From contig CAZSIV010000018.1 of NCBI GenBank assembly GCA_964607135.1, forward strand, positions 1 through 45,220: a stretch of 45,220 nt of DNA, given 5' to 3'. This stretch comes from Metaruminococcus_A sp964607135 (lineage in GTDB: Bacteria; Bacillota; Clostridia; Oscillospirales; Ruminococcaceae). Each line of letters begins with the position of its first letter. Position 1 is the first letter of the stretch. This document shows positions 1 to 8,954 of this stretch, piece after piece. The notes under the pieces were generated by a model. It saw nothing but the letters and a program-made list of their open reading frames with translations. It did not search any database and was not told the DNA's origin. A program made the translations under genes and the position numbers.

Positions 1-49
1 TATTCGCTGTTTTCGGGCCCTATTTTTTCATCTTTACTTTACAGTGCCT

Positions 50-1282
50 TTATTTCACATTCAGTATAGCTTTATGGTACACTTTTTTTCCTTTTTTTAT
101 TATAACATATCCTTTTGAAAATTGCTCGGTCGAAATTTGCGCAGAAGGATCGGCGACCTTTTCGTCATCTACGGAAATTCCCCCCTGCTGAATCAGCCGG
201 CGCGCTTCCCCCTTTGAAGGGCAAAGCCCCGTAGCAACCAAGAGGTCCAACATCCCGGCTTTTCCGTCTGTAAACAGCTCCTCGGAAAGTTCAGTGGAGG
301 GCATATTGTCAGCGGACTGCTTGGCGCCAAAAAGCGTACGAGCCGTTTCCAGGCACTTCTGTGCATCCTGCTCGCCGTGGACGAGCTTGGTGACCTCAAA
401 AGCCAGGCGCTCCTTTACGGCGTTTAGTTCGCTTCCGGAAAGGTTTTCCATCTCTTCGATTTCTTCGATCGGAACAAAAGTGATCAGTTTCATACAGCGG
501 ATTACATCTTCATCTGCGACGTTTCTCCAGTACTGGAAAAACTCGTATGGCGGGGTTTTTTCCGGATCGAGCCACAACGCGCCCTTTTCGGTTTTCCCCA
601 TCTTTTTCCCCTCTTTGGTGGTGAGAAGGGTGAAGGTCATTCCATACACTTCGTTATTGCAGACCCTGCGGACGAGGTCGACGCCGCCCAGGATATTAGA
701 CCACTGATCGTCCCCGCCAAGCTCGACTTTACAGTTATATTTTCGATGGAGCTCCAAAAAATCGTAGCTTTGCATCAGCATATAGTTGAACTCAAGGAAA
801 CTGAGGCCTTTCTCAAGCCTCGATTTGTAACATTCAAAGGTCAGCATCCGGTTGACAGAGAAGTGAACGCCGACCTCCCGTAGGAAATCGATGTAATTCA
901 AGTTTAACAGCCAATCCCCGTTGCGGACAATCTGCGCCTTTCCCTCCCCAAAATCGATAAAGCGGGACATTTGACGGCGGAAACACTCCGCATTGTGGTC
1001 GATCTCTTCCTTTGTCAGCATTTTGCGCATATCGGTTTTTCCGGTCGGGTCACCGATCATAGTCGTACCAGTCCCAAGCAGGGCGATCGGGCGATGCCCA
1101 GCCTTCTGCAAATGGGACATGACGACGAGCTGGAGGAAATGCCCTACATGAAGGCTGTCGGCCGTTGCATCAAAGCCGATATAAAAGGTGACCTTTTCAT
1201 TGTTAAAAAGACGTTCCAGCTCTTCCTCGTTGGTGCTTTGTGCGATCAGGCCGCGCCGCCTGAGTTCTTCAAATACAGTCAT
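50..1282 (-). CDS. tyrS: Tyrosyl-tRNA synthetase
   Basis: Charges tRNA-Tyr with tyrosine in the cytoplasm using ATP. The 410-residue product has the class I signature HVGH at residues 45-48 and KMGKT at 227-231. The tyrosine pocket segment VELGGDDQWSN lies near 187-197, and an S4-like RNA-binding domain occupies about the last 65 residues. Length is normal for bacterial TyrS. The ATG follows a GGAG-type ribosome site about 9 nt upstream. It is a single-gene unit behind a tyrosine T-box leader, so it should be induced when uncharged tRNA-Tyr accumulates. I see no terminator in the 49 bases left after its stop. Identification is secure. Confidence 0.98.
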   Translation of the reverse strand: MTVFEELRRRGLIAQSTNEEELERLFNNEKVTFYIGFDATADSLHVGHFLQLVVMSHLQKAGHRPIALLGTGTTMIGDPTGKTDMRKMLTKEEIDHNAECFRRQMSRFIDFGEGKAQIVRNGDWLLNLNYIDFLREVGVHFSVNRMLTFECYKSRLEKGLSFLEFNYMLMQSYDFLELHRKYNCKVELGGDDQWSNILGGVDLVRRVCNNEVYGMTFTLLTTKEGKKMGKTEKGALWLDPEKTPPYEFFQYWRNVADEDVIRCMKLITFVPIEEIEEMENLSGSELNAVKERLAFEVTKLVHGEQDAQKCLETARTLFGAKQSADNMPSTELSEELFTDGKAGMLDLLVATGLCPSKGEARRLIQQGGISVDDEKVADPSAQISTEQFSKGYVIIKKGKKVYHKAILNVK

Positions 1283-1324
1283 CCTACATTCTCCTTTTTA
1301 CTCAATCCAATTTTTGCAGGGAGG

Positions 1325-1363
1325 CAAAAAAAGAAACGCCCCCTGCTTGTTCAGCAGAGGACG
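1325..1363 (-). terminator. T-box attenuator terminator of tyrS
   Basis: Read on the minus strand, a GC-rich hairpin (CCTCTGCT paired with AGCAGGGG around a short loop, extended by CG pairs) is followed by TTTCTTTTTTT. It sits between the T-box sequence and tyrS, where the leader's alternative terminator is expected. The 5' arm overlaps the region that the antiterminator would use. Confidence 0.9.
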
Positions 1364-1592
1364 GAAAATTCCGTGGTACCACCTCAATTTACCGCCTTTT
1401 CGCAAAGCCGGCCTTAACGGGTTATCACAACCCTGGCGCAGTAACGGGCGCACCCAGAACAAGCTACTCAAAAATTCGCCTGCCCAGCTCCGGAATGTAT
1501 TCACAGGATCCGGCACACACCCTTTCACCAGCCGGGCGCTCTCTGCCTGCCTTGTCTCTGCTACTTCTTTCCTTCACAGCCGATACGACAAT
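1325..1592 (-). promoter_or_regulatory. Tyrosine T-box leader
   Basis: This untranslated leader fills the gap between recN and tyrS. The conserved T-box segment is at 1367-1390 and reads GAGGTGGTACCACGG on the minus strand. Its UGGU bulge would pair with the ACCA end of uncharged tRNA and fits discriminator base A of tRNA-Tyr. In the Stem I region, GUGAAUACAUUC carries a UAC tyrosine codon at 1497-1499, the likely specifier. An intrinsic terminator follows directly. The known family mechanism is that uncharged tRNA stabilises the antiterminator so that tyrS is transcribed. The exact transcription start is inferred from the promoter. Confidence 0.93.
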
Positions 1593-1598
1593 AAACAA

Positions 1599-1627
1599 AT
1601 TCTACCATATTATTTCTGCTTCGTCAA
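1599..1627 (-). promoter_or_regulatory. tyrS promoter
   Basis: TTGACG (1622-1627) and TAGAAT (1599-1604) are separated by exactly 17 bp on the minus strand, a strong sigma-A type match. The -35 box and most of the spacer lie inside the last codons of recN, so tyrS starts from its own promoter embedded in the preceding gene. Confidence 0.85.
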
Positions 1628-3292
1628 CTCCCGGCCGCTGAGAATCAAATCCTCCGCATTTTGGAGCAGCAGCTCGGTCATCTGCCCGGTTCCCATAATC
1701 CGCGCTACTTCCCGCTTCCGACCTTCAAAATCGAGCGGGCTTACTTCGGTAAAGGTTCTGCCGCTTTCGGACTTTTTCTCGATCAAAAGATGAGTGTCGG
1801 CCAGCGCCGCAATCTGCGCCAAATGCGTCACACAGATGACCTGCTTATTATGGGAAACTTCTTTGAGCTTTAATCCGATCTTTTGAGCGGCGCGTCCGCT
1901 GACACCGGTGTCGACCTCATCAAAAATAAGGGTGGGAATGCGGTCTTTATCCGCTAAAACATTTTTGATGGCGAGCATAATCCTCGACAGCTCACCGCCG
2001 GAGGCAATTTTGCTCATCGGCTTCGGCGGTTCTCCGAGATTCGTTGAAATCATAAATTCAACTGTTTCCTGCCCAAACCGGTTCATTTTGCAGGGATTCA
2101 GAGCAGCTTGAAGCTTCACGTTCGGCATATCCAGGAACTTCAGCTCCCGTTCCACAGACTTCACAAACCGCTCCGCCGCTTTCCCTCTTTTTTCTGAAAG
2201 CCCCGCGGCCTTTTCCCGGACAATCTCCATCAAAGCGCGGCGTTTTTCCGAAAGCTCTTCCAACAGGGCATCAGCATTGTCAATGGCGTCAAATTCAGAT
2301 TTTGCCGCTGCCTGAAACGCCAGTATTTCATCAATCGTACCGCCGTATTTCCTTTTTAGCTTCCGAATCTCGTCCTGCCGGTCCTCTAAATAGGACAAGC
2401 GGCCGGGATCGAAGTCGAAGTGGTCGAGAAAGGTTTCGATCTTCCCTGCAATCTCTTCCGCCTCATAATAAATTTCCTGCAAACTGGAGGAAACCGATTC
2501 CAATTCTTCGGAAAGGGCGGCTGACCCCACAAGCGCGCTGCTGGCATTCGACAATAAACTGACGGCGCCGTCTACTTCTTCGCCGCCGTTTAAGTAATGG
2601 ACAGCCTGGCTTAGCCCTTCGGCAATGCCGGAATAATTTTGCAGTGCCTTGAGCTCCGCTTCTACCGCTTCGTCTTCCTCAGGCTGCAACGCGGCAGACT
2701 CGATTTCGTTGATCTGGTAAGAGAGCAGGTCACGCCTGCGCTCATTTTCCTCTCCGTCGGTAGCCAGGCGTTTCATCTCCATAACGACGGATTTAAGCTC
2801 TGCAAAGATGCGCTGATATTCATCACGGACGCTTTGATATCCGCCAAAACTGTCCAAGATGTCGAGATGATGTTCTGGCGCAAGGAGAATTTGACTGTCG
2901 TGCTGTCCGTGAATGTTGACCAGATCGTTACAGATTTCCTTCAAAACGGAAAGGTTGACCGGGCGGCCGCAGAGACGGGCAGCGTTTTTTCCATCCACCT
3001 GTATTTCGCGCTGAACGATCAGCTGCCCGTCCTCCAGCTCATACCCGGATGCCGCCGCCTTTTTGACGACATCCTCCGGCAAATCCCGGAAAACGCCGAG
3101 GATGACCGCTTTTTCACATCCTGTCCGAACAATATCCCGCGAAATCCGCTGCCCCAAAACAGCGTTGATCGAATCAACAACGATTGATTTACCCGCGCCG
3201 GTCTCGCCGGTAAAGATATTGAGCCCCATGTCAAAATGGATTTCCGCTTTTTCGATGACAGCCAGATTTTGAATATAAATTTCAGATAACAT
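1610..3292 (-). CDS. recN: DNA repair protein RecN
   Basis: SMC-like ATPase that acts early in double-strand break repair, tethering DNA ends in the nucleoid. The 560-residue protein has a Walker A motif GETGAGKS at 29-36, a long central helical part of about residues 150-380 that would form the coiled coil, the ABC signature SGGELSR near 430 and a Walker B LIFDEVDTGVSG just after it. Length is typical. It is the last gene of the asp23-nusB...argR operon, 17 nt downstream of argR, the same argR-recN pair as in Bacillus. The tyrS promoter overlaps its 3' end. Confidence 0.97.
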   Translation of the reverse strand: MLSEIYIQNLAVIEKAEIHFDMGLNIFTGETGAGKSIVVDSINAVLGQRISRDIVRTGCEKAVILGVFRDLPEDVVKKAAASGYELEDGQLIVQREIQVDGKNAARLCGRPVNLSVLKEICNDLVNIHGQHDSQILLAPEHHLDILDSFGGYQSVRDEYQRIFAELKSVVMEMKRLATDGEENERRRDLLSYQINEIESAALQPEEDEAVEAELKALQNYSGIAEGLSQAVHYLNGGEEVDGAVSLLSNASSALVGSAALSEELESVSSSLQEIYYEAEEIAGKIETFLDHFDFDPGRLSYLEDRQDEIRKLKRKYGGTIDEILAFQAAAKSEFDAIDNADALLEELSEKRRALMEIVREKAAGLSEKRGKAAERFVKSVERELKFLDMPNVKLQAALNPCKMNRFGQETVEFMISTNLGEPPKPMSKIASGGELSRIMLAIKNVLADKDRIPTLIFDEVDTGVSGRAAQKIGLKLKEVSHNKQVICVTHLAQIAALADTHLLIEKKSESGRTFTEVSPLDFEGRKREVARIMGTGQMTELLLQNAEDLILSGRELTKQK

Positions 3293-3309
3293 CCAGATAT
3301 CTCCCGCTT

Positions 3310-3774
3310 CTATTTTGCGTGAACATCCAACAATTTTTGCAGTTCGCCCAGTAGGGCGATCGCATCGTCACTGGTGCGCATCAGGGCAAAGATGGTGTCG
3401 TCCCCCGCAATCGTTCCGACAAGGGCCCCCCAATGCATAGAATCGAGCGTGGCACAGGCGGCCTGCGCCATGCCGGTATAGCATTTGATCACCACGATAT
3501 TTTCCGCACAGTCGACCTTGACGACAGACTGAGCAAAAATAGAATGAAACCGGTCTGATCGGTTTTCAATATGGGAATTGGTAAAATTGGAATAGCTATA
3601 ACTTCCGTCTGGATTCATTGCTTTGACCAGATGGAGCTCTTTAATATCCCTTGAAACGGTCGCCTGGGTTACGTTGAAGCCCTCTTCCTTTAAGCAGCGC
3701 AGAAGGTCTTCCTGCGTGTCGATCGGCTGCCGGGCGATCATTTCGAGTATTTTAGCGTGTCTTTTGGCTTTCAA
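3310..3774 (-). CDS. argR: Arginine repressor ArgR/AhrC
   Basis: Arginine-responsive hexameric regulator that represses arginine synthesis genes and can activate catabolism. The 154-residue protein has an N-terminal winged helix (about 1-70) with recognition segment TQATVSRDIKEL at 36-47. A C-terminal oligomerisation and arginine-binding domain carries GTIAGDDTIF at 120-129, whose paired Asp residues contact arginine in the family. It lies between nadK and recN with short gaps, in the usual Firmicute position. No arginine gene is near it, so its targets are elsewhere. I did not identify ARG boxes in the window. Confidence 0.96.
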   Translation of the reverse strand: MKAKRHAKILEMIARQPIDTQEDLLRCLKEEGFNVTQATVSRDIKELHLVKAMNPDGSYSYSNFTNSHIENRSDRFHSIFAQSVVKVDCAENIVVIKCYTGMAQAACATLDSMHWGALVGTIAGDDTIFALMRTSDDAIALLGELQKLLDVHAK

Positions 3775-3793
3775 GACTCAATCCTCTCCTCTA

Positions 3794-4657
3794 TCAGGCA
3801 TTGCTGTGGTCGATAAATTTTTTACTTAGGATTTCAAAAAAAGATTGATCAAAACTGATCAGTTTAGCATATCGGCCGGATTTCCGAACGGTAACACAGT
3901 CTCCCGGCTGGATTGGAAATCCCTCCGCCCCGTCAATCGTCACATAGGCCTCGTTAGAACATTCAAATGACGTTCTGACGGTCACTGTTCGGTCAGCTGC
4001 AAAGACAACGGTTCTGGCAAAGAGAGAATGCGGACAGACCGGGCTCATGACAATACACTCCACAGATGGTTCTACAACCGGCCCTCCTGCCGAAAGAGAA
4101 TAAGCGGTTGAACCGGTCGGTGTAGAAAATATCAAACCGTCGGCGCGATACCGGCTGACCGGTTTTCCATCGCAATCGATGTTCAAGTCGATGATGCGTG
4201 AAAGAGAACCGCGCGAAAGCACAATGTCGTTTAAAGCACAGACGTGCTCCTTTACGCCATCCCCTTTTTGATAAGTGAGTTCGAGCATCATCCGGTTTTC
4301 TACGAGATAATCCCCAGAGAAAAGCCGCTCCAACCGGCCGAATTCGTTTTGCTCCATCCGGGTTAAAAAACCGAGGCGTCCTGTGTTGATCCCCAGCACC
4401 GGCTTATCGAAAGGCAGGGCAAACTTTGCCGCATGAATCAGAGTCCCATCCCCTCCGATCGATATTACGATATCGCATTCCGGCATCAGGGAACGAACCT
4501 CGCCTAACGTCACAGAAGGGTATTTTTGGGCAAAAGCGGCATCTTCTTTAGGCATTGAAATTTCTCCGCCCAAGGAAAGCAGTTTTTTTAAAACGAGCTC
4601 GGTACAAGTCTCAGCGTTGCTTTTATCCAGATTGACGGTCAGAAAAAATCGCATCAA
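3794..4657 (-). CDS. nadK: NAD kinase
   Basis: Phosphorylates NAD to NADP with ATP or polyphosphate, supplying the cell's NADPH pool. The 287-residue protein shows the hallmark GGDGT at 68-72 and the second conserved segment TPTGSTAYSLSAGGP near 180-194. The C-terminal beta-rich substrate domain follows. Its start overlaps the end of tlyA by 4 nt, which indicates translational coupling. Dxr and other NADPH users are encoded elsewhere in the window. The first two codons are both Met, so the start could be one codon later. Confidence 0.96.
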   Translation of the reverse strand: MMRFFLTVNLDKSNAETCTELVLKKLLSLGGEISMPKEDAAFAQKYPSVTLGEVRSLMPECDIVISIGGDGTLIHAAKFALPFDKPVLGINTGRLGFLTRMEQNEFGRLERLFSGDYLVENRMMLELTYQKGDGVKEHVCALNDIVLSRGSLSRIIDLNIDCDGKPVSRYRADGLIFSTPTGSTAYSLSAGGPVVEPSVECIVMSPVCPHSLFARTVVFAADRTVTVRTSFECSNEAYVTIDGAEGFPIQPGDCVTVRKSGRYAKLISFDQSFFEILSKKFIDHSNA

Positions 4658-5475
4658 ACCTCTCCTTTATCCAGTGCGGCGTGAGAACGTTTTACGAGAG
4701 CTCTCAAATCCTTTTCACAAAAACTGGACGATTCGTCAATATGGCTCAGATAGTATAGATATTCAATGTTCCCCTCCGGCCCTTTGACCGGTGAATAATC
4801 AGCTGCCGAAAGGAAAAAACCGTTTTCATTACAGAAATCGAGGATTTTTTGAAGTACTTCGTAGTGGATTTCCGGTTCACGGACAACCCCTTTTTTTCCG
4901 ACCTTCCCTTTCCCCGCTTCAAACTGGGGTTTGACGAGGCAAACGGCCGTTCCGCCTTTTTTTAAAAATTTTTTCACAACAGGGAGAACCAAAGTCAAAG
5001 AAATAAACGAAACGTCGACCGATACGAAATCGATTTGCTCCGGTACTTTTTCCGTTTCAAGATAACGGACATTCGTCCGTTCCAGGTTTATCACACGTTC
5101 GTCGGTTCTCAGCGACCAAGCCAGCTGACCATATCCTACGTCTACAGCATAAACTTTAGAGGCGCCGTTTTGCAGCATACAGTCAGTAAAGCCCCCGGTA
5201 GAAGCGCCGATATCCATACAAATTTTACCCTTCAAATCAATGGAGAAGGAGCCTATCGCCCGCTCCAGCTTGAGCCCCCCTCGGCTGACATAACGAAGCC
5301 GGCTGCCAATAAGCTCTATTTGAACTGAGGCCGGATCGTATAACTCTCCCGCCTTGTCCGCACGCTCTCCATCCGCCATGACAGCTCCCGCCATAATCAG
5401 GGCTTTTGCCTTTTCTCTGGACGGCGCGTAACCCTTTTCCACCAAAAGAAGATCCAATCTTTTTTTATCTGTCAC
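4654..5475 (-). CDS. tlyA: TlyA-type rRNA 2'-O-methyltransferase with S4 domain
   Basis: Member of the TlyA/hemolysin-A family; characterised members methylate ribose 2'-OH of cytidines in 16S and 23S rRNA. An N-terminal S4 RNA-binding domain (about residues 5-65) is followed by an FtsJ-like Rossmann fold with SAM motif DIGASTGGFTD and a later DFVSVDVSFISL segment. A GTG at 5475 with AAAGGTG six bases upstream is the best start; another in-frame GTG lies at 5484. The upstream dxs stop codon overlaps this start region. Whether it has haemolytic activity, as the old name implies, cannot be inferred from sequence. Confidence 0.93.
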   Translation of the reverse strand: MTDKKRLDLLLVEKGYAPSREKAKALIMAGAVMADGERADKAGELYDPASVQIELIGSRLRYVSRGGLKLERAIGSFSIDLKGKICMDIGASTGGFTDCMLQNGASKVYAVDVGYGQLAWSLRTDERVINLERTNVRYLETEKVPEQIDFVSVDVSFISLTLVLPVVKKFLKKGGTAVCLVKPQFEAGKGKVGKKGVVREPEIHYEVLQKILDFCNENGFFLSAADYSPVKGPEGNIEYLYYLSHIDESSSFCEKDLRALVKRSHAALDKGEV

Positions 5476-5476
5476 A

Positions 5477-7357
5477 TCAGTCACCTTTATTTTGATTCAT
5501 AACTGCGATGACAGTCTCTGCGATCGACTCCTGATCGAGCTTCAAGTACCGGAGAGACTGTTCGACTGTCGCCTGACTCACAAACTGATTGTCGATTGCC
5601 GTGATGTGATAGCCGCCCTGATAACCCTGCTCCTTTAATTTTACCAGCAGTTGTTCAGCAACGGAACCGCTTTTGATTCCTTCTTCAAAAAAGAAGATAC
5701 GAGAATGCTTCGCTGCGCTTTTTACCGCTTCTTCAGGGAGCGGGTGAACTTGATTTAGCTTCAGGATCGACACCTGGATTCCCATCTGAATCAGCCGTTC
5801 AGCCGCCTTGTTGACTGCGTGAAAGGTTCTCCCATAGGTTGCGAGTAAAACACCCGGATCGCTGTTTAGACACTGGTATTGAAACGGCGCAGGCGCTACC
5901 GTGGTATCATCTGAATCTGTCGGCTGGGCGCCGCGTGGATACCGCACAGCAACAACACCTTTATAATCATAGATTGCGTGCTTTAACATCCAGCGCAACT
6001 CGTGATAGGAAGAAGCGGAAAGGATGGTTACGCCAGGAATCGTACTTAAAAAAGCGACGTCATAAATTCCTTGATGCGTTTCACCGTCATCCCCTACAAT
6101 ACCGGCTCGGTCGACGGCGAGAATAATATGCTGCTTTTCAAGAGCCGCGTCATGGATAATCTGGTCATAAGACCGCTGCAAAAAGGTGGAATAAACGGCG
6201 AATACAGGAATCATCCCATTGCTGGCGAGCCCGGCAGCAAAGGTGACACCAAATTCCTCCGCGATCCCGACGTCAAAAAAACGATCACGATGGGCGGACG
6301 AAAAAAATTGAAGGCCCGTTCCATATTTCATAGCGGCGGTAATCGCACAGATCCGCGAATCAGAATCAGCCAAAGCTGTCAGCGTTTTTCCTGCAACCGA
6401 GGAAAAGCTGTTGCTGGGTGCAACGTCAGGATTTCCAGTGACGGTATCAAAGGGCGAGACGCCGTGGTAATCCCCCGGATTTTCCTCTGCATACTGATAA
6501 CCCTTTCCTTTTACCGTCTCAATATGGATAAAGGCAGCTCTCTTTTTGCTCTTGGCCGCTTTTAAAATATCGGTCAATTCTTCAAGGTTGTGCCCATCAA
6601 TCGGACCATAATAATTAAAACCAAAATCCTCAAAAAAATTGCTGTGATACAGCAGATCTTTTACAGCCGATTTTGAAGCTTTCAACGATTTTTTAAAAGG
6701 TTTTCCCAAAACAGGGATTTTATCAAGAACACTTTCCATATTCTTTTTTGCGCGCAGATAGATGGGCTTAGAGCGGATTGTCGCGAGATAGCGGGCAAAG
6801 GCGCCGACGTTTCTGGAAATAGACATCCCGTTGTGATTTAAAATGACAATGAGATTGTCTTTACTTCGCCCCGCATTATTGAGCCCTTCATAGGCGAGGC
6901 CGCCGGTAATGGCGCCGTCCCCAATTACGGCGATCACATGACGGCCGTTTTCCAGCAATGTATTGGCCTTGGCAATCCCGTATGCAGCGGCAATCGAATT
7001 GCTTGCATGGCCGCCGGTAAATGCGTCGTATTCACTTTCTGAGCAGCGTGGGAACCCAGAAATTCCGCCTTCCTTTCGGAGAGTGGAAAACTGATTTTTG
7101 CGCCCTGTCAAAAGCTTATGTACATAGCTTTGATGCCCGACATCCCAGACAATTTTGTCGTCCGGGCAGTCAAAAACCCTATGGAGCGCCACAGTCAACT
7201 CCACTACGCCGAGATTCGAGGCGAGATGCCCCCCTGTTTTGGACACAGATTCAACTAAAAAAGAACGAATTTCTTTACAGAGCTGGCCGAGCTGACTGTC
7301 CGGAATTTTTTTCAAATCCTGCGGAGAATTAATTTGGTTTAATAATGGATAATTCAT
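5477..7357 (-). CDS. dxs: 1-deoxy-D-xylulose-5-phosphate synthase
   Basis: First enzyme of the MEP isoprenoid pathway: thiamine-diphosphate-dependent condensation of pyruvate and glyceraldehyde 3-phosphate. The 626-residue length is typical. Visible features are the conserved His at residue 44 in TGGHLASN, the thiamine-binding GDGAITGG from 146 with a downstream Asn, the IAEEFGVTFAAGLA glutamate segment near 370, and DRAGIVGDDGETHQG near 430. A transketolase C-terminal domain completes it. It lies downstream of ispA and a PAP2-like gene, so early and middle isoprenoid steps share a transcript. Dxr and IspG are encoded 35 kb away in the same window. Confidence 0.98.
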   Translation of the reverse strand: MNYPLLNQINSPQDLKKIPDSQLGQLCKEIRSFLVESVSKTGGHLASNLGVVELTVALHRVFDCPDDKIVWDVGHQSYVHKLLTGRKNQFSTLRKEGGISGFPRCSESEYDAFTGGHASNSIAAAYGIAKANTLLENGRHVIAVIGDGAITGGLAYEGLNNAGRSKDNLIVILNHNGMSISRNVGAFARYLATIRSKPIYLRAKKNMESVLDKIPVLGKPFKKSLKASKSAVKDLLYHSNFFEDFGFNYYGPIDGHNLEELTDILKAAKSKKRAAFIHIETVKGKGYQYAEENPGDYHGVSPFDTVTGNPDVAPSNSFSSVAGKTLTALADSDSRICAITAAMKYGTGLQFFSSAHRDRFFDVGIAEEFGVTFAAGLASNGMIPVFAVYSTFLQRSYDQIIHDAALEKQHIILAVDRAGIVGDDGETHQGIYDVAFLSTIPGVTILSASSYHELRWMLKHAIYDYKGVVAVRYPRGAQPTDSDDTTVAPAPFQYQCLNSDPGVLLATYGRTFHAVNKAAERLIQMGIQVSILKLNQVHPLPEEAVKSAAKHSRIFFFEEGIKSGSVAEQLLVKLKEQGYQGGYHITAIDNQFVSQATVEQSLRYLKLDQESIAETVIAVMNQNKGD

Positions 7358-7384
7358 TTTGGTCGATCAACACCCACTTTTCGT

Positions 7385-7852
7385 TTAAAACACAGGAACG
7401 ATCATGGCAATAATGATACCGAGCAAAGCGCCGCAAAGAACTTCCAAAGGAGTATGTCCTAAAAATTCTTTCAGCTCTTTCGGATCGTCTTCATCGGTAA
7501 AATAGTCGATATCGGATTTGGGCTCCTTCTCCATCATCTTATTCAGAACCTTAGCGTGTTCACCTGCGGCCCGGCGAACTCCCATTGCATCGTTTATGAC
7601 GATGACTGCTAAAATGAAAGCAATTCCGAATTCGGGCGAAGCAAATCCCAGTTTCCTGGAAACAGCCAAAGCCAACGCGCATACGCAGGAGGAATGACAG
7701 CTCGGCATCCCGCCGTCTCCGACCATCCTTCCCCAATCGAATTTTCCTGTCGTAATCGCTGCAATAACCGTTTTCATCACCTGTGCCGAGCCCCAGCCGA
7801 TCAGCGCAGTAATCAAAACATAATTACTTAAAAGCCCCAATAAATCAGCCAT
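7385..7852 (-). CDS. Divergent PAP2 family membrane protein
   Basis: A 155-residue integral membrane protein of the DUF212/divergent PAP2 (YuiD-like) family. It has hydrophobic segments near residues 8-32, 50-65, 75-90 and 135-155. PAP2-like signature pieces are visible: GDGGMPSCHSSCVCAL near 46-61, with the conserved P-S-x-H-S arrangement, and DAMGVRRAAGEHAKVLN near 88-104. Relatives are often annotated as acid phosphatase/vanadium haloperoxidase-like, but the activity is not established. Its position between FPP synthase and dxs suggests a role in prenyl-phosphate metabolism, which is inference only. Confidence 0.85.
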   Translation of the reverse strand: MADLLGLLSNYVLITALIGWGSAQVMKTVIAAITTGKFDWGRMVGDGGMPSCHSSCVCALALAVSRKLGFASPEFGIAFILAVIVINDAMGVRRAAGEHAKVLNKMMEKEPKSDIDYFTDEDDPKELKEFLGHTPLEVLCGALLGIIIAMIVPVF

Positions 7853-7867
7853 ATAAACTCCCTGCTT

Positions 7868-8746
7868 TTAATGATCTCTATCCAACAAATACTCCGTTAA
7901 GTCCATTAAAAAAACATGATCCGGAAACTTTGAAAGCGCCTTTTTAGCCGAATCCGTATAACCTGCTGCGACCGACTTTGCCTTTTCCAATCCCAAAAGT
8001 GAGACGTAAGTCGTTTTTCCACATTCCACATCGCTGCCAACCGGTTTTCCCAAAGCCGCTTCATTTCCTGTTACATCCAGTATATCGTCGACAATTTGAA
8101 AGGCTAAGCCAAGCGCTTCAGCATACTGTCCTGCAAGCAAAACCATCTTTTCATCTCCGCCGCCTGCCAGCACACCGAGCTTGCACGCAGCTTTTAGCAA
8201 CGCGCCTGTTTTCAGAGAATACATCTCCGTCAGAATTTCCTTTGTGACCGGCTTTCCTTCATACGACAGATCAATCGTCTGCCCGCCCACCATCCCGGCA
8301 GCGCCGGCACATTCTGCCAAAACGGACACCGCCTTAATCCTCGTTCCCGACGGAAGATTTGCATGGCCAATCTGTTCGAAAGCCATTGTCAAAAGAGCAT
8401 CACCCGCCAAAAGGGCATTTGCCTCTCCATACTGTTTATGGCAGGAAGGCTTTCCCCGGCGCAGATCGTCGTTATCCATACAGGGGAGATCATCGTGAAT
8501 AAGAGAATAACTGTGGATCATTTCCACTGCTAATGCAAACGGCATCGCTTCTGCCGGATTGTTTCCCAAAATGCGGCAGAATTCAAGCGTTAAAATGGGA
8601 CGCAGGCGCTTTCCGCCAGCCATTAAACTATAATACATCGCATCATACACAGCTGCCTGATGCTTGCCTTCCGACGAAAATGTAGCTTCAAGCGCCTGAT
8701 TGATTGTGGTCTGATATCGTTTTATCATCTCTTCAAAGGCTGCCAT
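7868..8746 (-). CDS. ispA: Farnesyl diphosphate synthase (short-chain polyprenyl synthetase)
   Basis: Condenses dimethylallyl diphosphate with isopentenyl diphosphate to geranyl and farnesyl diphosphate. The 292-residue protein has the first Asp-rich motif DDLPCMD at 85-91, preceded by HSYSLIH. That arrangement is nearly identical to bacterial FPP synthases and argues for a C15 product. The second Asp-rich motif is in QIVDDILD near 215. The GGKRLRP substrate loop is at 44-50. It overlaps xseB by 14 nt and precedes the PAP2-like gene and dxs. A longer-chain product cannot be fully excluded from sequence. Confidence 0.95.
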   Translation of the reverse strand: MAAFEEMIKRYQTTINQALEATFSSEGKHQAAVYDAMYYSLMAGGKRLRPILTLEFCRILGNNPAEAMPFALAVEMIHSYSLIHDDLPCMDNDDLRRGKPSCHKQYGEANALLAGDALLTMAFEQIGHANLPSGTRIKAVSVLAECAGAAGMVGGQTIDLSYEGKPVTKEILTEMYSLKTGALLKAACKLGVLAGGGDEKMVLLAGQYAEALGLAFQIVDDILDVTGNEAALGKPVGSDVECGKTTYVSLLGLEKAKSVAAGYTDSAKKALSKFPDHVFLMDLTEYLLDRDH

Positions 8747-8954
8747 CCGGTTCCTCCATCTTCAAATCAACAGATAATTCGGTGATCTTTATTTCAGCCT
8801 CATTTAAAAGCTTTCGGCAGGAACGCGCCAATCCAACGCCCTCCTCATAAAGTTTGAGCGATTCTTCCAACGATAATTCACCGCGCTCCAATAGTTCGGT
8901 GATTTCCTGCAAACGATTTAAAGAGCTTTCGATCGATATTTTACGGCTGCTCAT
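8733..8954 (-). CDS. xseB: Exodeoxyribonuclease VII small subunit
   Basis: Small helical subunit that binds several copies per large subunit in the exonuclease VII complex. The 73-residue product has the family core around SLNRLQEITELLERGELSLEESL (given here as a region, residues about 10-33) and the EEGVGLARSCRKLL stretch, predicted as two helices. It overlaps xseA upstream by 14 nt and ispA downstream by 14 nt, so the three genes are tightly coupled. Length is normal for the family. Confidence 0.95.
   Translation of the reverse strand: MSSRKISIESSLNRLQEITELLERGELSLEESLKLYEEGVGLARSCRKLLNEAEIKITELSVDLKMEEPDGSL

Noticed and set aside
1..49. Terminator after tyrS
   Set aside because: Only a short GGGCCC palindrome and no T tract is present before the window edge.
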